Assembly: GCA_030917445.1 (NCBI GenBank)
Contig: JAUPUR010000019.1
Span: 1-10,132, forward strand
DNA length: 10,132 nt
From: Patescibacteria group bacterium
Lineage (GTDB): Bacteria; Patescibacteriota; Microgenomatia; Levybacterales; UBA12049
Direction: 5' to 3'
Shown here: piece by piece, positions 1-6,321 of the stretch
Layout of the letters: every line of letters starts with the position of its first letter
Position numbering within the stretch: position 1 is the stretch's first letter
Notes under the pieces: model-generated
What the model saw: the letters and a program-made list of their open reading frames with translations, nothing else
Database searches by the model: none
What the model was told of the DNA's origin: nothing
Position numbers and translations under genes: made by a program

Positions 1-648
1 GAATCACACAGTGTCGCACGACTCATAGGTGCTCCTCCAGGGTATGTGGGCTATGATGAGGGAGGACAGTTAACAGAGGCAGTAAGGAGAAGACCATACT
101 CTGTGATTTTGCTTGATGAGATAGAAAAAGCACATCCACAAGTTTTTAATATTTTCCTCCAGGTTTTTGATGAAGGAAGACTTACTGATAGTAAGGGAGT
201 AACTGTTGATTTTAGAAACACCATTCTTATTATGACAAGTAATCTTGGAAGTTCAGTAATACTTGAGGAGAAAGATAAATCACAGGTGAAAGAGAAAATG
301 TGGCAAATTTTACATAGTCATTTCAGACCAGAATTTTTGAATCGACTTGATTCTGTTGTCCTTTTTAATGCTTTGGGTGCAAAGGAAGTAATGGAAATTG
401 CTAAGCTTCAACTAGAGATTGTTGGGAGAAGAATGCGTGAGAATAATATTGAATTGTCATATAGTGATGATGTTATTTCACTTATTGCTGAAGAAGGGTT
501 TGATCCAAACTTCGGTGCACGACCATTGAAAAGAGTTATTGAAGAGAAAATTGTTGATGAAATTGCTTTAAGAATTATTGATGGTACAGTTAAGCCTGGT
601 GAAAAAATAAATCTTCTTGTCAAAGATAGTAGTATTGTTATAGAGTAA
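1..648 (+). CDS. clpB: ClpB-type AAA+ disaggregase, C-terminal fragment
   Basis: The frame is open from base 1, so the gene begins outside the window; 215 C-terminal residues are seen. They form the second AAA+ module and its C-terminal small domain. Visible in order are the pore loop GYVG (fragment residues 14-17), the Walker B stretch VILLDEIEKAHP, the sensor-1 block IMTSNLGS, the arginine-finger block FRPEFLNRLD and the sensor-2 block GARPLKR. ClpB threads aggregated proteins through its hexamer pore in the cytoplasm, working with DnaK. ClpC shares most of these motifs. RRRPYS, DFRNT and MTSNLGS look more like ClpB, but the regions that decide it (the middle domain, and any ClpP-binding loop) are outside or not evident. 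The gene ends in TAA and is followed after 4 bases by the RNase H gene, so the two may be co-transcribed. Family call very secure; ClpB over ClpC probable. Confidence 0.9.
   Translation, partial: ESHSVARLIGAPPGYVGYDEGGQLTEAVRRRPYSVILLDEIEKAHPQVFNIFLQVFDEGRLTDSKGVTVDFRNTILIMTSNLGSSVILEEKDKSQVKEKMWQILHSHFRPEFLNRLDSVVLFNALGAKEVMEIAKLQLEIVGRRMRENNIELSYSDDVISLIAEEGFDPNFGARPLKRVIEEKIVDEIALRIIDGTVKPGEKINLLVKDSSIVIE
641..646 (+). promoter_or_regulatory. Possible -10 box (TAGAGT) 6 bases before the RNase H start
   Basis: TAGAGT ends 6 bases before the ATG at 653 and overlaps the clpB stop codon. The distance would put the transcript start at or next to the ATG. It matches only the TANNNT core, so it is weak alone; it is listed because three other starts in the window carry the same core at the same distance. 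Co-transcription with clpB is the alternative. Confidence 0.25.
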
Positions 649-652
649 CAAG

Positions 653-1261
653 ATGACTGAAACCAAACGTTGTCGTTTTGACAACTCAACACTCCTCATA
701 AAATCAACACAAAGAACTCCATCTCAACTTCTAAAAAAGTATTACTATACTGCGTATTTTTATTGTCCCCAGTGTCAGAGAATTTTCCATGATGATATTT
801 TCAAAGTTATCAATAAAAATGTTGAACTTTTTACTGGGAAAGAAAGCGATTTTTCGCATGATGCAGAAGTTGAGATCTGGACAGACGGTGCATGTAGCTA
901 TAATGGTACTGAAAGAGCAAGAGCATCATGGGCATTTGTTTCTGGAGATTATGAAGAGGGTGGTTTTGTTGAGGGAAAACAGACAAATAATAGAGGTGAG
1001 GCATACGCTATTTATTTCGCACTCGTCTGGGCAGTAAAAAAGATGTATAAGAAAATTAAAATTCATACAGATAGTCAGATAAGTATTCACGGCGTTTTGA
1101 AGGATCCACAAAAAGTAAAAGAGAATAGAGAAATTTTTGAAAAAATACATGCAGTCACGAAAAATAACAATCTAGAAGTTGAGTACGTGAAAGTGCTTGG
1201 ACATTCTGGAGACCCAAATAATGAAAGAGCTGACAAAGTAGCAACAGCACTTGTCATGTAG
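653..1261 (+). CDS. rnhA: Type 1 ribonuclease H with Cys-containing N-terminal extension
   Basis: This enzyme would cut the RNA strand of RNA-DNA hybrids, for example R-loops and leftover primers, in the cytoplasm. The RNase H fold spans about residues 73-200 of 202. The carboxylates are in the expected order: D78 in WTDGACSYNG, E116 in NNRGEAYA, D140 in HTDSQ and D194 in NERADKVA, with the loop histidine at H184. All key residues are present, so it should be active. Plain bacterial RNase HI is about 155 residues. Here there are about 70 extra N-terminal residues, with C7, a CPQC motif at 38-41 and H46, which could bind zinc. They do not resemble the usual hybrid-binding domain of longer RNase H1 proteins. 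The start is 4 bases after the clpB stop with no Shine-Dalgarno. A TAGAGT box lies 6 bases before the ATG. Enzyme call secure; extension function unknown. Confidence 0.88.
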   Translation: MTETKRCRFDNSTLLIKSTQRTPSQLLKKYYYTAYFYCPQCQRIFHDDIFKVINKNVELFTGKESDFSHDAEVEIWTDGACSYNGTERARASWAFVSGDYEEGGFVEGKQTNNRGEAYAIYFALVWAVKKMYKKIKIHTDSQISIHGVLKDPQKVKENREIFEKIHAVTKNNNLEVEYVKVLGHSGDPNNERADKVATALVM

Positions 1262-1278
1262 ATTTTACCTATATCACC

Positions 1279-1284
1279 TATACT
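1279..1284 (+). promoter_or_regulatory. Candidate -10 box for the Tat-signal protein gene
   Basis: The 38-base gap after the RNase H gene contains TATACT, 15 bases before the ATG at 1300. Transcription would start near 1291 and leave a leader of about 9 bases. No clear -35 at a normal distance is visible: TTGTCA at 1251-1256 is 22 bases away, which is too far. There is no Shine-Dalgarno before the ATG. Confidence 0.35.
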
Positions 1285-1299
1285 GCTCAACAGAGAATT

Positions 1300-2475
1300 A
1301 TGGCTGTTGAAAGAGCAACATCGACACGTCGTGATGTACTGAAGTATTTTGCAGGAGGAGCAACATTTCTCTTTGCAGCAGCGTCGGGGAAAGATGTCCT
1401 TATTCCTCAAGACACAGAGGATTTTGAATTTGCTTCTCGGATGGAATTTAATCAAGGTTTTGTACCCCTCAGAGACTCAGATCCCTTATATAACAATTTT
1501 TATGCACCAATGTCTCGTGTGCCATTATCACATCGTGAAGAAAGAGCTCGGGGTTCTTTCTATCAATCTGAGGTAGTATTTGAAGTTTTAGATGCATCCC
1601 GTCCAGTTGAACTGCTTCTTCCGTCTGACCCGCTTGACAATATACTGATGAGTCCAATGACAGTGAAGGTTGATGATGATCGAGAATTTTATTTTCCATT
1701 AGTACAATCATTTCGTAGTACGATTGGATCAACTCTCTTAGGAGAATTAACACCTGGAGAACATCGAATTCAAATACATCAGGTACAAGGTCCTTATTCA
1801 ATAAATCAAGATGCAGTTGGTCAAGTGGCTATTGTTCAAAACCATGGCACAGCAGTTCAAGAGGCACTTTTTGCATCTCAGGCACTCTTCGCTGTTAGGC
1901 CAGATAATCTTGGAGCATTGTACAACGACATTGATCTTCTTCATTACAATAAAATCTTAGTTAATCCAGTGAGTGATGAGGTTATAGTTGCAGAGAATTT
2001 TATAATATCGTCTGAAGATAAGGGCCTCGATCCAGATGTTCGGCAAATGAGATACGGAAGAACGCCCGATATTGAACCCTGTACTGAGAGGAAAGGAAGG
2101 GTAGTGAATGGCTTTGATGAAGACGAGATGATAGTACAGGTTCCACAACAATCTGAACATGCATGGGCTCACTTCACTGGAAGTTTTTTTGATTCAAGTA
2201 GGCACCCAATGATACAGATGAAGACAAAGAATAATTTGATGGGTTTTAACTTAAAAAGTGCTCTTTTTTTCTTTCCAGCACCTCGCTTTGTTGATAGCAG
2301 AATACATGGAGAGGATATCCTTGATGCAAATCCAGAGATAAAGGTAATAGGATACAGAGAAGAATCACGCGCATTTATTCGACGCAAACTTCCAGGAGTC
2401 GGTGGATTACTTGAAGCAGCATATCAAGAGGTAATAGAGGCACAACATCCATGGTATCCCTCCCTTATTTTGTAA
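1300..2475 (+). CDS. Exported protein of unknown function with twin-arginine signal
   Basis: I do not recognise this 391-residue family. The N-terminus is a good Tat signal: STRRDVLK at residues 8-15 matches the S/T-R-R-x-F/V-L-K pattern. A short, weakly hydrophobic core (about 16-28) and a small-residue AAAS stretch follow that could be a cleavage site. The mature part has no further membrane segment and a single cysteine (C261), which rules out disulfides and a Cys-based cluster. It looks rich in beta strands: EVVFEVLD (about 91-98) and TVKVDDDREFYFPLV (about 121-135). Short motif-like blocks are MRYGRTPDIEP (250-260) and HPMIQMKTKNNLM (302-314). Histidines and acidic residues are plentiful, so a metal cofactor cannot be excluded. 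The ATG at 1300 is chosen because the next Met (residue 49) would delete the signal. Its 3' end overlaps that of sodA by 11 bases. Gene call secure, function open. Confidence 0.85.
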   Translation: MAVERATSTRRDVLKYFAGGATFLFAAASGKDVLIPQDTEDFEFASRMEFNQGFVPLRDSDPLYNNFYAPMSRVPLSHREERARGSFYQSEVVFEVLDASRPVELLLPSDPLDNILMSPMTVKVDDDREFYFPLVQSFRSTIGSTLLGELTPGEHRIQIHQVQGPYSINQDAVGQVAIVQNHGTAVQEALFASQALFAVRPDNLGALYNDIDLLHYNKILVNPVSDEVIVAENFIISSEDKGLDPDVRQMRYGRTPDIEPCTERKGRVVNGFDEDEMIVQVPQQSEHAWAHFTGSFFDSSRHPMIQMKTKNNLMGFNLKSALFFFPAPRFVDSRIHGEDILDANPEIKVIGYREESRAFIRRKLPGVGGLLEAAYQEVIEAQHPWYPSLIL

Positions 2476-3085
2476 TGTGAGAGTCTGATAGTCTTTTTGC
2501 TACATCTTCCCAATGAACAATATTCCACCATGCATCTATATAATCAGGTCTTTTATTGTAGTATTGAAGATAATAGGCATGCTCCCAGACATCAAGTCCA
2601 AGAAGAGGGATCTTCCCTTCGGTGAGAGGAGAGTCTTGGTTGGGTGTTGTAGTAAGTGTTAGTTTGCCATTCTCTAAAACAAGCCATTGCCAACCACTCC
2701 CAAAAATTTTAAGAGCGCTTTTTGAAAAATCTTCCTTAAATGTTTTAATATCACCAAATTGATCCTCAAGAGCGTTTTTGAGTGAACCAGTTGGGTCTCC
2801 CCCACCTTTTGGATGCATCATTTGCCAAAACTGTGAATGATTATAATGCCCTCCCCCATTATTTCTCACAACTGTCTTAATTTCTTCTGGAAGAGTTGAG
2901 AGAGATGTTAAAATTTCTTCAATTGATTTATTTTGTAATTCTGGATAAGAAGTGAGTGCATCATTGAGATTTTTAACATATGTTGCATGATGTCTTGTGT
3001 GATGGAGATGCTGAATATCTGCACTAATATAGGGGGCGAGGCTATCATATTCATATGGGAGATCTGGGAGTTTGAACATAATCAT
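2465..3085 (-). CDS. sodA: Superoxide dismutase, manganese type
   Basis: The enzyme converts superoxide to hydrogen peroxide and oxygen. The 206 residues align along their whole length with bacterial MnSOD. Metal ligands are H28 (first His of HHTRHH), H83 (in GGGHYNHSQFW), D165 and H169 (both in LGLDVWEHAYY). The signature favours manganese: GGG before the second ligand, and Q150 in TPNQDSP, the position of the active-site glutamine in MnSOD. Cambialistic use of iron is possible. There is no signal peptide, so it acts in the cytoplasm. Two starts are possible: ATG at 3085 and ATG at 3079. The second gives MFKLPDLPY, which fits the usual family N-terminus better, and has TAACCT 7 bases upstream. 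The gene is divergent from the methyltransferase (36-base gap) and converges with the Tat-signal gene. Confidence 0.96.
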   Translation of the reverse strand: MIMFKLPDLPYEYDSLAPYISADIQHLHHTRHHATYVKNLNDALTSYPELQNKSIEEILTSLSTLPEEIKTVVRNNGGGHYNHSQFWQMMHPKGGGDPTGSLKNALEDQFGDIKTFKEDFSKSALKIFGSGWQWLVLENGKLTLTTTPNQDSPLTEGKIPLLGLDVWEHAYYLQYYNKRPDYIDAWWNIVHWEDVAKRLSDSHITK

Positions 3086-3121
3086 TAGGTTACTCTTTTT
3101 TCTTTCCTATTACAAGTAAAG
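3086..3121. promoter_or_regulatory. Divergent promoter region between sodA and the methyltransferase
   Basis: Thirty-six bases must hold both promoters unless these extend into the genes. On the plus strand, TATTAC at 3108-3113 is a poor -10; a much better one, TATACT, lies at 3128-3133 inside the annotated 5' end of the methyltransferase. On the minus strand, TAACCT lies 7 bases before the second sodA ATG. I see no clear operator or inverted repeat. Confidence 0.4.
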
Positions 3122-3661
3122 ATGCAGTATACTTTTTTCATGGAGATTCTAACAATAGTTGTTATTTTACTGACAGTTATACTATTACTTTTTCTTCTTT
3201 CGATGATTTGGCCACCTGATAGTCCATGGTCTCCATGGTGGAGAACAAATAATAAAACTGCAAAGGCACTCTGTAAAGTTGCTCAGATCACTGAGAAAGA
3301 TTATCTTATTGATCTAGGTTGTGGTGATGGAGAAGTATTGATTACAGCTGCACGACATTTTGGTGCGACTGGCCTTGGAGTAGAGATTGATCCATTTCGT
3401 GCCTATTTTGCAAGTATAAGAGTTCAGCTTTTCGGTCTCTCAAAAAAAGTACACATAAAAAGACAGAATCTTTTTGAAACTGAGTTGAAAGATGCAACAG
3501 TTATCGTTGTTTATTTAGTTCCTAAAACTCTTGAACGACTTGGGCCTCGGTTGAAAAAACTGAAAAAAGGAACACGAGTAGTTAGCTATATGTATCAAAT
3601 TCCCTTTCTCAAATTGAGTGAAAAAGATAGTAAGTCAAAACTCTACGTCTATACGCTCTAA
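3122..3661 (+). CDS. Membrane-anchored SAM methyltransferase, probable protein-lysine type
   Basis: The protein starts with one hydrophobic segment (about residues 8-29), then a Pro/Trp-rich linker (PPDSPWSPWW, 31-40), then a class I methyltransferase fold. SAM-binding motif I is LIDLGCGDGEV (62-72), and the acidic residue ending strand 2 is E88 in GVEIDP. DATVIVVYLVP (124-134) and GTRVVSYMY (150-158) also match the family that includes mitochondrial FAM173/ATPSCKMT lysine methyltransferases and their bacterial relatives. The catalytic domain probably lies on the cytoplasmic face; a membrane-protein lysine is the likely target by family analogy, but the substrate is unknown. The family is usually around 180-200 residues, so 179 is normal. 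The start may really be the ATG at 3140 (MEILTIV), because TATACT lies exactly 6 bases before it and the membrane segment stays complete. Its stop overlaps the convergent gene by 4 bases. Confidence 0.82.
   Translation: MQYTFFMEILTIVVILLTVILLLFLLSMIWPPDSPWSPWWRTNNKTAKALCKVAQITEKDYLIDLGCGDGEVLITAARHFGATGLGVEIDPFRAYFASIRVQLFGLSKKVHIKRQNLFETELKDATVIVVYLVPKTLERLGPRLKKLKKGTRVVSYMYQIPFLKLSEKDSKSKLYVYTL
3128..3133 (+). promoter_or_regulatory. Candidate -10 box (TATACT) for leaderless methyltransferase start at 3140
   Basis: TATACT is followed by exactly 6 bases and then ATG at 3140. Bacterial transcription normally begins about 7 bases after the -10 box, so the RNA would begin at this ATG. If right, translation starts at 3140 rather than 3122 and the protein loses six residues (MQYTFF). 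No Shine-Dalgarno precedes either ATG clearly; AAGTAAAG before 3122 is weak. Confidence 0.4.
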
Positions 3662-5265
3662 AAGGTCTCAAGTTGTTTGAGTAGTGGAAGAAAGACTGCA
3701 TTCTTTTGAGAAAGTATTGATACACTATTCAATACCCACTCCTTCCCTTCAGTATCATTTTTATAAACATAGATCTCCATCAGTCTTTGATATGCATAAT
3801 AAAATGTAGGGTCAATGCGAAGAGCTTCTTTGTATTCTTTTTCGGCTGATGCAAAATTTTCTTGAGAGAGGAAAACATTGCCTAAATTATATCGAGTTTC
3901 CGGATGATAGTCTTCAATGGCTATCGCGTCAGTATATGCTTTAATAGCTTTTGTAGTTTCGCCATTTTCTGCGTAAGCCATCGCAAGATTGTTGAGGATT
4001 CGAGCACTTTTAGCATAGAGAAGTGTTTGGTTATAGAAAGTTATTGGATCTTTCCAATGAGTATTTCGTTCAATTGTTTTAAACATAAAAAATGTAAGAT
4101 AGAGGAAAAGAAAAATAAGGAGAATATATTGATAAAATGATGAAAACTTTCTAAGTAAAAGGAATATAAGGTAGGAAAAGAGAAGAAAAAATCCAAGGGA
4201 TGGATAATAGAGAAAGTGTTCATAAAAAATTCCATTAATTGGAATAATTCCACTCGTTGGTATAAAACTTATTCCGATCCAAAGTAACGAAAAGAGAAGT
4301 ACTGGGTGTGACACCTTTCTTATAATTCCAAAAATAAAAGAACTTGCAATAGCAAAAATTGCTAAAAGTGAAAGAAATGTTGGCTTAGATTGAACCGAGA
4401 TTGTGATGTCGCGTTCCATGAATAAAGGATGAGGAACAATTAAAAGTTTTATGTAATCCCAAACATAATGAAAGAATGTTATTAACCGTACAAGAATGTT
4501 TTGTGTATAGAGAGTCTGGGAATTTGAAAAATTGAGAGTATTTGCAAAATTGAGAACAGTAAGCCTTAAGAAGAAATAAATAACTGTAATGAGAAAGAAT
4601 ATAAAAGTTTTTTTAAGAGTTTTCAGAACTGTTTTTTTACTGAATGATTGTTGAGTGAATAAAATAACTACAAACATTAATCCAGGAGTGATAAGTGCAA
4701 TCTCTTTTGAAAGCAATGCGCAGATGAAAAAGAAGACTGAGAACATATATGCTTTCATTGATTTATTAAGGAGTAAATAAATTGCAAGGAGTGAGAAAAA
4801 GAAAGATTGTGGATCACCTCTTCCTGATGCATAGGAAATTGCTTCTGTTTGAATTGGATGAATGAGAAAGAGTACTGCTGTTAATAATGAAATGAAGCGA
4901 TTTTTAAAAAGTCTTTGAAGAAGAAGATAAATGAGAATTCCTGAAAGTGCATGTAGGAAAAAGCTTGAAAAGTGATATATAAAACCAGATGCACCAAAAA
5001 GTGCATATTCTATTGCAAAACCAGTAAAGAGTAAGGGCCTATAATAGTTACTTAACTGTCCGGCACCAGTAGTCATACTTTGGGAAAAAATGTCAGAAAG
5101 TGAAAAAGAAATGACAGCTGTGTTCTTGTAGATAAAGTGCTCGTCATCAAAGAAAAGACCATTGAAGAACGAGTTGAAATAAACAGATAAACAGATAAAA
5201 AAAAGAAAAGTACAGAGAGTGAAAATAGAAAATGAATCGAGCCTTTTATTGAATTTTTCCAACAT
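3658..5265 (-). CDS. TMTC-like GT-C membrane glycosyltransferase with C-terminal TPR repeats
   Basis: The 535 residues combine about ten hydrophobic segments (roughly residues 12-396) with a soluble tail of TPR repeats. The architecture and motifs resemble TMTC protein O-mannosyltransferases. An acidic pair D40-D41 (FFDDEHF) lies in the first outer loop after membrane segment 1, where GT-C enzymes keep their catalytic acid. NYYRPL (73-78), HPIQTEAISYASGR (136-149) and YEHFLYYPSLGF (348-359) are family-like blocks. TPRs run about 424-457 and 458-491, with a partial third. Eukaryotic TMTCs use dolichyl-phosphate mannose. Here the donor would be a polyprenyl-phosphate sugar and the acceptor an exported protein, but both are inference. 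The gene begins 3 bases after femAB and so is very likely translated from the same mRNA. The alternative is a related GT-C enzyme acting on another acceptor. Confidence 0.8.
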   Translation of the reverse strand: MLEKFNKRLDSFSIFTLCTFLFFICLSVYFNSFFNGLFFDDEHFIYKNTAVISFSLSDIFSQSMTTGAGQLSNYYRPLLFTGFAIEYALFGASGFIYHFSSFFLHALSGILIYLLLQRLFKNRFISLLTAVLFLIHPIQTEAISYASGRGDPQSFFFSLLAIYLLLNKSMKAYMFSVFFFICALLSKEIALITPGLMFVVILFTQQSFSKKTVLKTLKKTFIFFLITVIYFFLRLTVLNFANTLNFSNSQTLYTQNILVRLITFFHYVWDYIKLLIVPHPLFMERDITISVQSKPTFLSLLAIFAIASSFIFGIIRKVSHPVLLFSLLWIGISFIPTSGIIPINGIFYEHFLYYPSLGFFLLFSYLIFLLLRKFSSFYQYILLIFLFLYLTFFMFKTIERNTHWKDPITFYNQTLLYAKSARILNNLAMAYAENGETTKAIKAYTDAIAIEDYHPETRYNLGNVFLSQENFASAEKEYKEALRIDPTFYYAYQRLMEIYVYKNDTEGKEWVLNSVSILSQKNAVFLPLLKQLETF

Positions 5266-5268
5266 AAT

Positions 5269-6291
5269 CTAATTTTTAATTCGTAGAAGTAGCCAGCGGA
5301 GTTTGTCAAGCGTTGAATATGTTCGATAAAGAATTGGATTGAGAACGTAATCGTAACTTCCTACAAATTCAATATGATCTGGTCTGTATCCTTGTTTAAA
5401 TTTATGAAAGCCGTACCAGGTATCAGAAACATCTGGATCAGGTCCTAAAGCTCCCCACATATCAAATTTTTTAAGTCCAAGTTTTTTACCATATTTTATT
5501 GCTTCCCACATGATGAGATTTGATGCCATAACTTCTCTATGTTCATTACTTGACGCCCCGTAGGGGTAATAGAGGGTGTCTTTGAAGACAAAGAGAATCC
5601 ATGCTGCCAGAACTTTTTTGTTGTATGTCGCGGTAAAAAGATGAGATGAGAGAGCGTTATAAGGACTTTTTGCTTCATGCAAAAGAGTTTTCCATTGAAT
5701 TTGATGATATGAGGGTGTATGTGCAAAAAACTTTTGTCTTTTTGTCGTCTGCTCAGTAAGTTCTTGATAAACTGTAAATGCATCCTCAGTATTTTTTTCA
5801 GCAATCGTTACACCGTGTCTTTGAGCAACTCGTATGTTATATCTTGTTTTAGGGTGTAAGTTTTTCAACAATTCATCTTCAGTAGGTTTGAGATCGAGAA
5901 TAAATGTAAAGCGTGTAAAGAGTGGATGTGTAGATGGTTTGAAAGAAAGACTAAGTAATTTCCCTTTCGCCTCATCTGAGTTTTGTATATTTGGTTCGCA
6001 TTGAATAAAAATACATTTGTACTCTTTCCCAATTTTTTTAAGTTCCTCGATAATCCATTTTTGAGGAAGTCGGGTTTTGGGCATGTAGCCAATAGTAAAG
6101 GATGTTTTAGGAATGGAATGAAGGGTCAGTGTAAATGCATCAGTGAGAGCTCCATTTTCAAAGAGTCCACGTCGAATAACCTTAATCCCAGTTTTTTCTC
6201 GAAACTCTCCCCATTCATAAGATTGAAGTGGATGATCGACAATTTTATTGTATATTTTTCTTTGTTCAGGAGTAATTAATGTAACCGGCAC
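5269..6291 (-). CDS. FemAB/FemX-type peptidoglycan bridge aminoacyltransferase
   Basis: Fem enzymes add amino acids from aminoacyl-tRNA to the stem peptide of lipid II at the inner face of the membrane. The 340 residues show the two GNAT-like domains. N-terminal markers are QSYEWGEFR (23-31) and FIQCEP (95-100). The central family block is LHPKTRYNIRVAQRHGV (145-161), and the second domain has YYPYGASSNEHREVMASNL (241-259) and KKFDMWG (274-280). There is no helical coiled-coil arm as in FemA of Staphylococcus, so it resembles the FemX type. Which amino acid is added cannot be told from sequence. The start is GTG at 6291, supported by an extended -10 (TGCTACAAT) 6 bases upstream and by the lack of an in-frame ATG nearby. 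It leads a two-gene unit with the TMTC-like gene, which links wall and protein modification. Confidence 0.88.
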   Translation of the reverse strand: MPVTLITPEQRKIYNKIVDHPLQSYEWGEFREKTGIKVIRRGLFENGALTDAFTLTLHSIPKTSFTIGYMPKTRLPQKWIIEELKKIGKEYKCIFIQCEPNIQNSDEAKGKLLSLSFKPSTHPLFTRFTFILDLKPTEDELLKNLHPKTRYNIRVAQRHGVTIAEKNTEDAFTVYQELTEQTTKRQKFFAHTPSYHQIQWKTLLHEAKSPYNALSSHLFTATYNKKVLAAWILFVFKDTLYYPYGASSNEHREVMASNLIMWEAIKYGKKLGLKKFDMWGALGPDPDVSDTWYGFHKFKQGYRPDHIEFVGSYDYVLNPILYRTYSTLDKLRWLLLRIKN

Positions 6292-6297
6292 GAATCT

Positions 6298-6306
6298 ATT
6301 GTAGCA
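6298..6306 (-). promoter_or_regulatory. Extended -10 promoter of the femAB-TMTC unit
   Basis: Read on the minus strand, TGC followed by TACAAT forms a good extended -10 element in the 30-base gap after uvrD. It ends 6 bases before the GTG start at 6291, so the transcript would begin on the start codon (leaderless). No good -35 is needed with an extended -10, and none is obvious. It implies that femAB and the TMTC-like gene can be expressed independently of uvrD. Confidence 0.6.
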
Positions 6307-6321
6307 ATTTCAGACCATTTA

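Noticed and set aside
408..692. Minus-strand open frame opposite the clpB end
   Set aside because: It lies fully opposite conserved ClpB codons and shows no recognisable protein features.
1087..1455. Minus-strand open frame of 122 codons with many cysteines across the RNase H/Tat gene junction
   Set aside because: It is antisense to two well-supported genes, has no start context, and its cysteines come from reading GCA-rich codons backwards.
2476..2495. AGTCTGATAGTCTTTTT just after the Tat-signal gene, possible terminator
   Set aside because: AGTC is repeated directly, not inverted, so no hairpin forms before the T run.
3223..3241. Repeated CCATGGT in the methyltransferase gene
   Set aside because: It encodes the SPWSPWW linker; a two-copy codon repeat inside a coding region, with no sign of a site.
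3668..3682. Small inverted repeat CTCAA-GTTGT-TTGAG near the convergent methyltransferase/TMTC ends
   Set aside because: On the minus strand it is followed by ACCTTTT, but the stem is only 5 pairs and AT-rich and lies in coding sequence; too weak to call a terminator.
5176..5200. Tandem ACAGATAA repeat near the 5' end of the TMTC-like gene
   Set aside because: Two copies only, in frame in a hydrophobic stretch of the protein; looks like low-complexity coding sequence.
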